Positions 8,675 to 15,703 of a stretch of 39,663 bases of DNA are shown piece after piece. The notes under the pieces were generated by a model, which was not told the origin of the DNA, made no database searches, and worked only from the letters and a program-made list of their open reading frames with translations. The DNA comes from JAWXCM01 sp034408745 (lineage in GTDB: Bacteria > Acidobacteriota > Terriglobia > Bryobacterales > Bryobacteraceae), in the NCBI GenBank assembly GCA_034408745.1, contig JAWXCM010000063.1, positions 1-39,663 of the forward strand, written 5' to 3'. Position numbers and translations under genes: made by a program. Numbering within the stretch: the stretch's first letter is position 1; every line of letters starts with the position of its first letter.

Positions 8675-9241
8675 ACCCTGAAAACGAAAAGGAGATCATT
8701 CGCATGTGGCAGGAAACCGCACTACCGCAGCCGTTCGACCCGCAGCAACTCGCGCGGGAAATCGCCGCCCGCGTCCATAAATTCGCGGGAATACATCGGC
8801 GGCGGCTTATTAATCGCCTGGTTTCTGTGGATGTCGCTAAATCCGGCGAAATGGAATTTGACGATTCCCGGAATTCTCGCCGTGAGCTTCGTCATGGCTT
8901 ACCTGTGGCGGAGTAACCGAAAGACGCAGCAGCCCCTCGACCCCGCCCTCGACGTGCGCTCCTACCAGGCCGCGCTGATCCAGCGTTACGACGCGCAGAT
9001 TCGTTTGCTCAGTAACGTGAAGTATTGGTACGTGCTGCCGCTGTTCGGCTGGATGGCGCTGGTCGGGCTTACTGTGCCTTCGAAGCTTCCCGGCGGACCC
9101 GTCGGCTACTTCGCCGTGCTAGCCGTACTGGCCGGGGTTCGTCATCTGGCTAAACGAAAGCTGGGGCGTTCGCAAACTAAAAGCCAGCCGTCAAAAAGTC
9201 GAGCGCCTTACCACATCACTGTGACAACATTCCGATTGTGA
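8671..9241 (+). pseudogene. Membrane protein partner of the ECF sigma factor, frameshifted
   Basis: A GTG at 8671 overlaps the sigma factor stop and opens a frame whose first ~38 residues (ending AREIAARVHKF) are followed by unrelated-looking sequence and a stop at 8916. In the +1 frame the homologous continuation appears as REYIGGGLLIAWFLWMSLNP, with further hydrophobic helices (IPGILAVSFVMAYLW, YWYVLPLFGWMALVGLTV, PVGYFAVLAVLAGV), and runs to 9241. Small acidobacterial sigma operons usually carry a similar membrane protein with a short soluble N-terminus, so this is best read as one gene broken near 8780, with some residues lost. The C-terminal tail after the last helix also looks unusual. 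It may have served as an anti-sigma-like membrane tether; that is inference from position only. Confidence 0.55.
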
Positions 9242-9719
9242 ACTGGTGGCGATATTCTTTTAGCACGCGCGAGTTTCCGAACGATCCGGTGCTTGTAACT
9301 CCACCAACCGTTCGATGACGACGGCAGTTTCAGCGATGAACACAAGTTCGGCCTGACCGAACGTCTTTGCCAACTTCACGGTCATTAGGGCCCATCGCGA
9401 CACCGCCACCTCAATGAAACCGTGGCATCAGAATTGGGGGGGCAGGCCCTGGGGCAGGCCCCCAGGCCAGGCCCCCAGGCCTGCGGCGGACGCCCACGTC
9501 CGCCAATACGGAAGTGGCATCCTGCCAGCGCGGCCAGAGCCACACCGGCAACACCGAGGTTCATTTCTCAGCAGATGCGTGGGCCTGCCGCAGCTCGGCA
9601 TTGACCGAAGCGAAGTATCAACGCCTTCGCCCGTCAGGCGATGTTGCCGCCGTCGTCGGCGTGATGGTCGAGAACGTGATTGGTGCTCCGGATGTCTCCG
9701 TCATGGCACACCCTTGATT
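9242..9719. other. Gene-poor stretch between the sigma remnant and rsmI
   Basis: No convincing gene lies in these 478 nt. Short open frames exist, notably one ending at 9717, but they show no recognisable domain and cross the repeat. The only clear structure is the GC-rich repeat and hairpin at 9436-9504. The left part may be residual sequence of the decaying sigma operon. Confidence 0.5.
9436..9504. repeat. GC-rich tandem repeat with adjacent hairpin
   Basis: After a run of G, CAGGCCCTGGGG is followed by two perfect 13-bp copies of CAGGCCCCCAGGC (9455-9467 and 9468-9480). A 7-bp stem follows (GGCGGAC at 9485-9491 pairing with GTCCGCC at 9498-9504, 6-nt loop). A related element with two 12-bp copies lies at 39544-39567. 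A shorter G-run plus CAG start is also seen at 33493. This pattern suggests a dispersed intergenic repeat of the genome. Confidence 0.75.
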
Positions 9720-10541
9720 TCAGCGCTTTTCCAGCTCCGCGTAAACCTCGCGCTTGCTCAGCCCGCAATCCCGAGCCGTCGCCTTCATCGCGTCCATCCG
9801 GCTTAGCCCCAGCTTCAGGTGCCGGGCGAACACCTCTGGGACCGGCGCCGTTTCAGGACCGCGTTCAGGCGGCTTCGAGATCAGCATCGTGATCTCCCCT
9901 TTGACCGACTCTCTTTTACGAAACGAAGCCAATACCTCCGCCGGCGTCCCGCGCACGAACTCTTCGTGCATCTTGGTCAGCTCCCGCGCGATCACCACGG
10001 TCCGGCCAGGCAGCGTGACCTCGACGTCTTCCAGCGACTCAAGCAACCGGTGCGGCGCCTCGTAGAAAATCAGCACGCATTCCAGCTCCCCTGCCGCCTC
10101 CAGAGCCCGCCGCCGCTGCCCCTGCTTAGGAGGCAGGAACCCACCAAAGTAGAACGAGTCCGTCGTCAGCCCGGAGGCAGCCAACGCCGTGATGACAGCC
10201 GAAGGACCTGGAATCGGAATCACCGGGATGCCTTCCCGAACCGCGGCCTCCACCATCCGATACCCAGGATCGGAGATCAGCGGAGTGCCTGCGTCGGACA
10301 CCAGCGCTATATTTGCGCCTTCGCGCATCCGGGCCAGCAACTCCTCCGTCCGCTCCCGTTCGTTGTGATCGTGAAAGCTCACCAGCGGCCGTTCAATGCC
10401 GTAATGGTCCAGCAGATGGCGCGTGTGCCGCGTGTCTTCGCACGCAATACGGTCCGCTTCGCGGAGAGTGCGGACACCCCGCGCAGTCATGTCTTCCAGG
10501 TTGCCGATCGGTGTCGCAACAATATAGAGTTTGCCGGACAT
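9720..10541 (-). CDS. rsmI: 16S rRNA (cytidine(1402)-2'-O)-methyltransferase
   Basis: SAM-dependent methyltransferase of the tetrapyrrole-methylase fold that 2'-O-methylates C1402 of 16S rRNA in the decoding centre. The ATG at 10541 gives MSGKLYIVATPIGNLEDMT, the canonical N-terminus; the frame stays open upstream but overlaps the divergent gene. Family motifs are all present: CEDTRHTRHLLDHYG, ALVSDAGTPLISDPGYR, PIPGPSAVITALAASGL, FYFGGFLPPK and FYEAPHRLLESL. The length of 273 residues is typical. Only 30 nt separate its start from the divergent GTG of the JAMM-like gene, so the two promoters must overlap or lie within the coding regions. Confidence 0.92.
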   Translation of the reverse strand: MSGKLYIVATPIGNLEDMTARGVRTLREADRIACEDTRHTRHLLDHYGIERPLVSFHDHNERERTEELLARMREGANIALVSDAGTPLISDPGYRMVEAAVREGIPVIPIPGPSAVITALAASGLTTDSFYFGGFLPPKQGQRRRALEAAGELECVLIFYEAPHRLLESLEDVEVTLPGRTVVIARELTKMHEEFVRGTPAEVLASFRKRESVKGEITMLISKPPERGPETAPVPEVFARHLKLGLSRMDAMKATARDCGLSKREVYAELEKR

Positions 10542-10571
10542 ATGGGAACCGCCTGATTCGAGGTTACTATT

Positions 10572-11702
10572 GTGGGTGCCGTGGACCAGGAAGCTCCGGA
10601 GTATCTCACTTGGCAGAGCGCGGACCGCGCCCGAACCGTGCGTTTTGAGCATGGCGTAATCCGCCGGATCCATATCGAGATCATGCGAGGCTACGGGGTA
10701 ACACGGCGCCGAGGCACCGAGCCGGGCGGCATCCTCCTGGGCAGCAGTGCCGAAAATGGCGACCTTCTCGTCGAAGGCGTTGAAATCGTACCCTGCGAGT
10801 ACGCCTTCGGCCCGTCGTTCCTCCTCTCGGCGCACGATGAGGCCGAGTTCGCAGCCGCGGTTGAAAAAGCCGGACCCAAAGCCATCGGCTACTTTCGCAG
10901 CCACACCCGCGACGGCCTCTCCCTCGACCAGGCCGACGCCGATATCTTCTCGAAATACCTTGCCGCATCCGGCCGCGTCGCCCTGCTACTGAAACCATTC
11001 GCGACCAAGTCCCCGGCAGCCAGCCTCTTCTTCCCCGTCGACGGCGGACGTCTCCGCACCGGTGAGCCTCCCCACGAGTTCGTCTTCAGTACGAAGATCA
11101 ACTCCGTAGTCGCGGAGCCCGACCCAGTCCCCGAGCCGCCACCACCGCCTGCTCCTCCTCCGCCGCCCCGTGCATTGGTGCCGCACTACCGGCCGAACGA
11201 CAAAATCCTGACCGGCGTGCTCGGGTTACGAAGCGCTTCCGTCCCCGCGCCAGCGCTCGAAGAAGAACCTCGGCCCGCATCACCGGCCCGCAAACAGCGC
11301 GATTTTCTCACGCTGGTAGTCGCCATCCTGTTCACCGCCGCAGCACTGGGAACGGGGTTCGTAACCGGATTCCAGATGGCTGGCGGGCACATCTCTCTGA
11401 CTCCGCCCTCAATCTCCGGCCCCGATGCCGGAGCCGTGTATACGCTCGGCCTTCGTGCGCAAACTCACGGCGAGCGCGTGCGAATCCAGTGGTCCACCCG
11501 GTCGACTCCGGCCCGGCTCGCCCTTGGTGGAACCCTGTACATCCGCGATGGCAATGACACCCGCGTCGTGAACCTGCAGCCTGGCGAGGTGCGGGACGGC
11601 ATGGTCCTGCACCTGCCTCAGGCGCTGTCGGTTCGTTTTCGACTGGAGTTGAATTTGCCCGCCGACCGGACGGTGAGCGAAGCGGTGGAGTGGAAGCGGT
11701 AG
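10572..11702 (+). CDS. Membrane-anchored JAMM/MPN-like protein, probably lacking one zinc histidine
   Basis: About 376 residues in three parts. Residues ~20-170 resemble a JAMM/Mpr1-Pad1 (MPN) fold: a Glu in RGTEPGGILLGS (E50), then GYFRSHTRDGLSLDQAD. Compared with the catalytic pattern E...H-x-H...D, E50, H111 and D122 are in place but the first histidine is Arg109, so zinc-dependent isopeptidase activity is doubtful. Next comes a proline-rich linker (VPEPPPPPAPPPPP), then one membrane helix at about 245-268 (FLTLVVAILFTAAALGTGF) and a C-terminal ~100-residue domain of likely beta structure (RIQWSTRSTPARLALGGTLY). The MPN part would be cytoplasmic. The GTG at 10572 was chosen; a GTG at 10581 is equally possible. 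It is divergent from rsmI and ends 5 nt before the convergent AAA+ gene. Function unknown. Confidence 0.6.
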   Translation: MGAVDQEAPEYLTWQSADRARTVRFEHGVIRRIHIEIMRGYGVTRRRGTEPGGILLGSSAENGDLLVEGVEIVPCEYAFGPSFLLSAHDEAEFAAAVEKAGPKAIGYFRSHTRDGLSLDQADADIFSKYLAASGRVALLLKPFATKSPAASLFFPVDGGRLRTGEPPHEFVFSTKINSVVAEPDPVPEPPPPPAPPPPPRALVPHYRPNDKILTGVLGLRSASVPAPALEEEPRPASPARKQRDFLTLVVAILFTAAALGTGFVTGFQMAGGHISLTPPSISGPDAGAVYTLGLRAQTHGERVRIQWSTRSTPARLALGGTLYIRDGNDTRVVNLQPGEVRDGMVLHLPQALSVRFRLELNLPADRTVSEAVEWKR

Positions 11703-11707
11703 AAGCT

Positions 11708-12751
11708 TCAGGCCGCCAGCGGGAGCCTGCCCGGGAGCTGATCGTCCTCAGTCGGCATCTCGATCCGAACCACGCCGCCTGGACGATACAGCCCGCTAAC
11801 CACGATCCTCGCCACGGGCTGCGCCACGTGCCGGTGAACCGCGCGCCGAATCTCACGCGCTCCATACTCAATCGAACACCCACGCTCCAGCAGGCAACGC
11901 CGAACTTTGGCCGGCACTTCGATCCGGAACGCGCGCGCACCCAGCCGGTGGTTCAGATGTTGCTGGAACTCTTCCAGCTGTATGTCGAGGATCGTTTCCA
12001 GAACTTGCGGCGACAACGGCTGATAAGTCAGCGTTTCGTCGATCCGGTTCAGGAACTCCGGCGCGAAGGCGCGCCGGGCAGCCCGCATCGCCACCGAATC
12101 CAGACGTGCGCCCACCTGGGACAGGGTCCGCGGGCCGCCCTGAAAACCCATTCCCGGTGACAGCGTGCGAGCCATCTTATGTGCACCGACATTACTGGTC
12201 ATGAAGATCAGCGTCCGCTCGAAATTGACCACATTGTTGTCGCCGAGCCGCAACTGAGCCTTGTCCAGCATGCCGAGCATGAGCCGTGTCATCGACGGAG
12301 CGGCTTTCTCGACCTCGTCGAACAGCACCAGTGACAGGCTGCTGAACTCGCTGGTCACTGACGCCAGGCGAGCCTGTGTCAAAACGGGATGCGTTTCCCG
12401 ATGGCCCAGATATCCCGGCGGCGCGCCGATCAGCTTCGCCACTTCATGGTCCAGCTGATACTCGCCGCAGTCAATCCGCAGCAGGTTGCGCCTCGAACCG
12501 TGAATCGTCTCCGCAAGGGCTTCTACGGTGAGGGTTTTCCCCGTTCCCGTTGGCCCAAGCAGGAGAAACACTCCCGCCGGGCGTCCCTCTGGTCCGAGCC
12601 CCGACGAGTACATCTCGATGTACGGCGCTATGGCCCGCATCGCATGGTCCTGTCCAATGACTCGTTTCATTAACTGCTGCAGTAGATCGCTTTCTGCCTG
12701 TTGGGCACGCCGTGTGGTTCGTCTTTTCGGCGGCTGGGTAATTCCGTTCAT
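11708..12751 (-). CDS. Stand-alone Clp-family AAA+ ATPase (ClpB/ClpC D2-like)
   Basis: A single-ring AAA+ protein of 347 residues corresponding to the second ATPase domain of ClpA/B/C, with no N domain, D1 or middle domain. Visible elements are Walker A GPTGTGKT (66-73), an aromatic pore loop GYLG (113-116), Walker B LVLFDEVEKA (141-150), sensor 1 IFMTSNVG (182-189), arginine finger FLNRIDE (233-239) and sensor 2 EYGAREIRR (297-304), followed by the D2-small subdomain. Residues 201-203 (M-G-F in LSPGMGFQGG) lie where ClpC/ClpX/ClpA carry the [IVL]-G-[FL] loop that docks into ClpP. The first ~18 residues are basic and low-complexity. The ATG at 12751 is preceded by GGAGGA at good spacing; the upstream in-frame start at 12793 is rejected. 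Expected to unfold or remodel proteins; the substrate is unknown. Confidence 0.8.
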   Translation of the reverse strand: MNGITQPPKRRTTRRAQQAESDLLQQLMKRVIGQDHAMRAIAPYIEMYSSGLGPEGRPAGVFLLLGPTGTGKTLTVEALAETIHGSRRNLLRIDCGEYQLDHEVAKLIGAPPGYLGHRETHPVLTQARLASVTSEFSSLSLVLFDEVEKAAPSMTRLMLGMLDKAQLRLGDNNVVNFERTLIFMTSNVGAHKMARTLSPGMGFQGGPRTLSQVGARLDSVAMRAARRAFAPEFLNRIDETLTYQPLSPQVLETILDIQLEEFQQHLNHRLGARAFRIEVPAKVRRCLLERGCSIEYGAREIRRAVHRHVAQPVARIVVSGLYRPGGVVRIEMPTEDDQLPGRLPLAA

Positions 12752-12772
12752 CCGGTTCTTCCTCCGCCCAAA

Positions 12773-12778
12773 ATTGTA
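12773..12778 (-). promoter_or_regulatory. Probable -10 element of the AAA+ gene
   Basis: On the minus strand TACAAT (5 of 6 consensus) lies 21 nt before the AAA+ start codon, leaving about 15 nt of leader that contains the GGAGGA ribosome-binding site. No strong -35 is visible at 16-18 nt; the sequence there is a T-run. From 12779 to 12961 I see no gene. Confidence 0.4.
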
Positions 12779-12961
12779 CGGGAGAGGTCCCAAAAAACAG
12801 GGTCAGACCGGACGCAGGCGGAGGTTGTCAGGGACCGGCCCTCAACGGTAAAACGTTTGGAACAGGTGGGTTAGAAGCTTAGGGAACAAGCCCGAAAAAC
12901 ATTTGCGCAAAGTGCGAACGCCGTTTTCAGGCTGCCGGAATCGACCCGGAAAAAGTCTGGG

Positions 12962-13180
12962 TTACTTGTGACGGTAGGTAATGCGACCCTTGGTCAGATC
13001 ATAGGGGGACAGCTCCATCGTGACCCGGTCACCGGCCAGAACGCGAATTCGGTTGCGGCGGAGTTTCCCTGCGAGGTGGGCGAGAACAGTGCGGTCCTTT
13101 TCGATTTCGACCTTGAAAAGACCGCTGGGGAACTTTTCGACTACTGTACCGGGTACTTCAATGCAATCTTCTTTACTCAT
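12962..13180 (-). CDS. infA: Translation initiation factor IF-1
   Basis: Single OB-fold protein that binds the ribosomal A site during initiation. The ATG at 13180 has GGAGG just upstream and gives a 72-residue protein, exactly the usual length, beginning MSKEDCIEVPGTVVEKFPSG. The conserved middle (VLAHLAGKLRRNRIRVLAGD) and C-terminus (DLTKGRITYRHK) are present. An in-frame upstream extension to 13216 is rejected because it runs through the ribosome-binding site. Unlike many genomes, infA is not inside a ribosomal-protein operon here; it stands alone with its own promoter, as a single-gene unit. Confidence 0.95.
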   Translation of the reverse strand: MSKEDCIEVPGTVVEKFPSGLFKVEIEKDRTVLAHLAGKLRRNRIRVLAGDRVTMELSPYDLTKGRITYRHK

Positions 13181-13227
13181 TGGCCTCCAGATACGGGTGT
13201 CCGAAAAGCGAGACACTCCGCAGATCC

Positions 13228-13233
13228 ATTATA
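13228..13233 (-). promoter_or_regulatory. -10 element of the infA promoter
   Basis: A perfect TATAAT on the minus strand, 47 nt before the infA start, implies a leader of roughly 40 nt. The region 16-18 nt further up is T-rich (TTTTCT-like) rather than a good TTGACA. It sits just downstream of a minus-strand terminator, which fits an independent transcription unit. Confidence 0.5.
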
Positions 13234-13247
13234 AGCAGCATGTCGAG

Positions 13248-13282
13248 GAAAAGAAAAAGCCCGTCTGGCGGGGCAGGCGGGC
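13248..13282 (-). terminator. Rho-independent terminator upstream of infA
   Basis: Read on the minus strand, GCCCG (13282-13278) pairs with CGGGC (13263-13259), with two further inner pairs around a mismatch, followed by TTTTTCTTTT. It would stop minus-strand transcription entering from the recN side and so insulate infA. Confidence 0.6.
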
Positions 13283-13498
13283 GGGACAGAGTTACAGGGA
13301 GAGAGAAACTACAATCTCATCGTACAACTGAATGACAAAGTTGCCAATACTGAGGAGTCCTAGGTAAATAGTCGTAGACGAAAGTGTGAATATGGCGCTG
13401 GCGAACCCTCGAACGCCGCAGCCTCCCGGTACGTCGGTTCCATGGGAGAATAAACTCAGCTTCGCGGCACTAAGGGCTCACGCGAGGAGACCGCCGCG
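13283..13498. other. Intergenic stretch before the HicB-like remnant
   Basis: No gene is supported here. Just before the remnant, in the same frame, 13451-13498 reads QLRGTKGSREETAA with a stop upstream. The RGTKGSR part is faintly reminiscent of the HicA motif that contains Gly-Ser-His-Arg, which might mean that a hicA gene once lay here, but this is weak. The sequence GAGGAG at 13484-13489 looks like a ribosome-binding site for the following frame. Confidence 0.35.
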
Positions 13499-13693
13499 AT
13501 CTGCGAAAAGAGCACGAACGGATTCGGTGCTTATGTGCCTGACCTTCCGGGCGTGGGCGTCGTGGGCCGGACGATGAAGGTCACGAAGGCGCGGATACTC
13601 AAGGCGGTCGGCATGCACGTAGCCGCGATGCGAGAAGACGGCGAACCGATCCCGGAACCGACGACGCAGGCAGACTACGCCGAGGTCGCGTGA
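13499..13693 (+). pseudogene. HicB-family antitoxin remnant without a standard start codon
   Basis: The frame reads CEKSTNGFGAYVPDLPGVGV, then a helix and HVAAMREDGEPIPEPTTQAD, which is the HicB antitoxin core (a partial RNase H-like fold that neutralises the HicA mRNA interferase). The normal N-terminal strand and start are missing. A ribosome-binding-site-like GAGGAG is followed 8 nt later by ATC at 13499 instead of ATG, and no other start lies in frame between the upstream stop and the core. No hicA toxin gene is visible next to it. At about 64 residues it is near the size of small HicB proteins, so it may be an orphan antitoxin with a mutated or non-canonical start, or a pseudogene. Confidence 0.6.
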
Positions 13694-13709
13694 TGAGGGG
13701 GGACAAAAG

Positions 13710-13889
13710 CTGACTGACGACGATAAGAAATGGATTGACGAGAGACTCGAAGCGATGGAGACTCGCATTCTGACGGCGTTCCACGCGTGGGCGTCTCCGA
13801 ACGAGGCGCGGCAACGCACTCATACGGCCACGCTCCGGGCTATCGACCTCGAAATGGAAGCGTTGGCGAATCGCGAAGGCCGTCAGTAG
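13710..13889 (+). CDS. Small coiled-coil-like protein, apparent CTG start
   Basis: A 59-residue reading frame that looks like a real small protein: charged helical sequence DDDKKWIDERLEAMETRI, then LTAFHAWASPNEARQRTH and a second helix LRAIDLEMEALANREG. It resembles small acidobacterial proteins of unknown function that have the same helix, Trp-Ala-Ser-Pro, helix layout; this rests on memory. The ribosome-binding site GAGGGG lies about 8 nt before CTG (13710), where an ATG is expected (Met-Thr-Asp-Asp). Only an internal ATG at 13755 is canonical, and it would remove the first helix. It follows the HicB-like remnant by 16 nt in the same direction. Confidence 0.5.
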   Translation: MTDDDKKWIDERLEAMETRILTAFHAWASPNEARQRTHTATLRAIDLEMEALANREGRQ

Positions 13890-13904
13890 CGGGGCGGGGC
13901 ACGA

Positions 13905-13970
13905 ATGGCGACTAAGCGATTGAAGGAAATCCGCTCCGACGTGCGCGCAATCCGCACGAAGCTCGCATAA
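13905..13970 (+). CDS. Very small basic ORF of unknown function
   Basis: A 21-residue frame with an ATG start and a GGGGCGGGG purine stretch a few nt upstream. It begins MATKRLKEIRSDV and is predicted to be one amphipathic, basic helix. It follows the preceding small ORF by 15 nt in the same direction and ends 21 nt before the recN stop (convergent). It may be a truncated piece of a longer coiled-coil gene, or not translated at all. Confidence 0.25.
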   Translation: MATKRLKEIRSDVRAIRTKLA

Positions 13971-13991
13971 GCGTCCCGCAACTGGGCTCTG

Positions 13992-15653
13992 CTACTCCAG
14001 CATGCTCAGCTGGATCAGCTGCTCGGCGTGCTTCAAAACCTCCGGAGTCAGCCGCTGACCCGCCAGCATTCGACCAATCTCCCTGGTACGGGCGTCCCCT
14101 GTCAGTTCCTGCAGCTCCGCCACCGTGCGGCCCAGTACTTCGTGCTTCTCCACCGCGTAGTGATGATCCGCAAACCCGGCAATCTGCGCCAGATGTGTGA
14201 CGCAGAGCACCTGATTGCTCCCGGCCAGCGACTTCAGCCGCCGTCCGACGCTCTCCGCCGCAGTCCCGCCGATCCCGGCGTCCACTTCGTCGAACACCAG
14301 CGTCCGCCCCGACGCCCCGCCAGTCGCGCACGTCTTCAAAGCCAGCGCAATGCGGGACAACTCGCCACCTGACGCCACCTTCTCCATCGGCCGAGGCTCT
14401 TCACCCACGTTTGCCGACACGTAAAACGCGACCTGATCCGCTCCGTGAGCCGACCACGGCGCACTTGCCAGGCGCACCTCAAACACCGTTCGTTCCATCG
14501 CCAGGGACCGCAGCTCCAACCGAACCCGCTTCGCCAGCTCCACGCCCGCCACCCGCCGAGCCTCCGTCAGCCCCGCCGCCAGGCGGCCAAACTGCTCCGC
14601 CAGCGTCGACTGCCGCTTCTCAATCTCCACCCGCCGCTCGGCCGCCGATTCCGTCAACGCGATATTCTGAGTCACCTCGCCCAGAAACACCAGGATCTCG
14701 GCGATGGTTGTACCGTATTTCCGCCGCAGCTTGTCAATCGAGGCCAGCCGCGATTCAATCTCGTCCAGCCTGTCTGGATCGGCCTCCAGGTTGCCCGCGT
14801 AATCCCGCAGCGTTCCTGAAGCCTCTTCCACCGCGATCTGCGCCGGACGGAGCACTTCCAGTACGCCTGCCATGCTGGTGTCGATCCTGCACAGCTCCTC
14901 CATCCGCCGGACCGACGTCTTCAGCTGCGCATACGCCGACTCCGGCGCGTCGTACAGAGCCGAGTACGCCACATTCGCCGAATCCAGCAGCTTCGCCACA
15001 TTCTGTTGCACCCGGCGCTCAGCCTCCAGCGCCACGTCCTCATCGGCCTTCAGCCGGACGGACTCGATCTCATTCCGCTGGAACGTCCACAGGTCCAGAA
15101 GCCGCAGCTTCTCCTGCTCCGTCTTGTCGAGCTCCGCCAGTTCCGCGGCCGCCAACCGCCATTCCCGGTACACTCCCGCGATCTCATCAATCCGCGGCCC
15201 CATGCCTCCGAAGCTGTCGACGATCTCCCGCTGCGCTTCGCTGGAGAACAGGCTCTGCTGATCGTGCTGTCCGTGGATGTCGCCAAGCCACGGAGCCAGC
15301 GTCCGCAGCACAGCCGCCGTCACCGGACGCCCTCCGGCAAACGCTCGCGACTTACCGCCAGCCAGGATTTCGCGTTCAATCAGTAGTTCGCCGTCTTCCG
15401 CCTCAATACCAGCTTCGGCAAGAGCCGCAGTGGCTGTGGGTGGGGCTTCAAAGATGCCGGCGATTCGGGCGCGGTCCGCTCCCGCGCGCAGCATCTCCGC
15501 ATAAGCCCGACCACCAAACAGCAGGCCCAGCGCGTCGACAACAATGGACTTACCGCTGCCGGTCTCCCCCGTGAGTACGTTCAGCCCCGCATGAAAGCGC
15601 ACGCGGAGCTTCTCAACGACCGCGTAGTTTTCCACGTGCAGTTCGAGGAGCAC
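13992..15653 (-). CDS. recN: DNA repair protein RecN
   Basis: SMC-like ATPase of double-strand-break repair. The N-terminal half-domain carries Walker A GETGSGKS (29-36) in NVLTGETGSGKSIVVDALGL. A long central coiled coil runs from ~150 to ~370. The C-terminal half-domain has the signature EKVASGGELSRIALALK and Walker B TLVFDEVDAGIGG, with VTHLAQIAGFADHHY as the H-loop region. The length of 553 residues is typical. The GTG at 15653 gives MLLELHVENYAVVEKL, which matches the family start; the TTG at 15662 would overlap the -10 element. The gene is monocistronic on the minus strand, and its mRNA may be leaderless (see the promoter entry). Confidence 0.93.
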   Translation of the reverse strand: MLLELHVENYAVVEKLRVRFHAGLNVLTGETGSGKSIVVDALGLLFGGRAYAEMLRAGADRARIAGIFEAPPTATAALAEAGIEAEDGELLIEREILAGGKSRAFAGGRPVTAAVLRTLAPWLGDIHGQHDQQSLFSSEAQREIVDSFGGMGPRIDEIAGVYREWRLAAAELAELDKTEQEKLRLLDLWTFQRNEIESVRLKADEDVALEAERRVQQNVAKLLDSANVAYSALYDAPESAYAQLKTSVRRMEELCRIDTSMAGVLEVLRPAQIAVEEASGTLRDYAGNLEADPDRLDEIESRLASIDKLRRKYGTTIAEILVFLGEVTQNIALTESAAERRVEIEKRQSTLAEQFGRLAAGLTEARRVAGVELAKRVRLELRSLAMERTVFEVRLASAPWSAHGADQVAFYVSANVGEEPRPMEKVASGGELSRIALALKTCATGGASGRTLVFDEVDAGIGGTAAESVGRRLKSLAGSNQVLCVTHLAQIAGFADHHYAVEKHEVLGRTVAELQELTGDARTREIGRMLAGQRLTPEVLKHAEQLIQLSMLE

Positions 15654-15661
15654 TGCTCGCA

Positions 15662-15667
15662 ATTATA
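15662..15667 (-). promoter_or_regulatory. -10 element of recN, suggesting a leaderless transcript
   Basis: A perfect TATAAT on the minus strand ends 8 nt before the chosen recN GTG. Transcription normally starts 6-8 nt after the -10, so the transcript would begin at or next to the start codon. No clear -35 and no Shine-Dalgarno sequence are seen, which fits leaderless translation. Confidence 0.45.
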
Positions 15668-15703
15668 GCGGGCAAGCGCTCCTCAGCACCGGTTGTCAGG
15701 GGG

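Noticed and set aside
9514..9717. A 67-codon plus-strand frame in the gene-poor stretch
   Set aside because: It starts next to the repeat, has no ribosome-binding site and no recognisable domain.
12785..12805. AAACAGGGTCAGACC motif, seen in some genomes near REP-type transposase genes
   Set aside because: Single copy here, no transposase nearby, no inverted partner; probably chance or a lone remnant.
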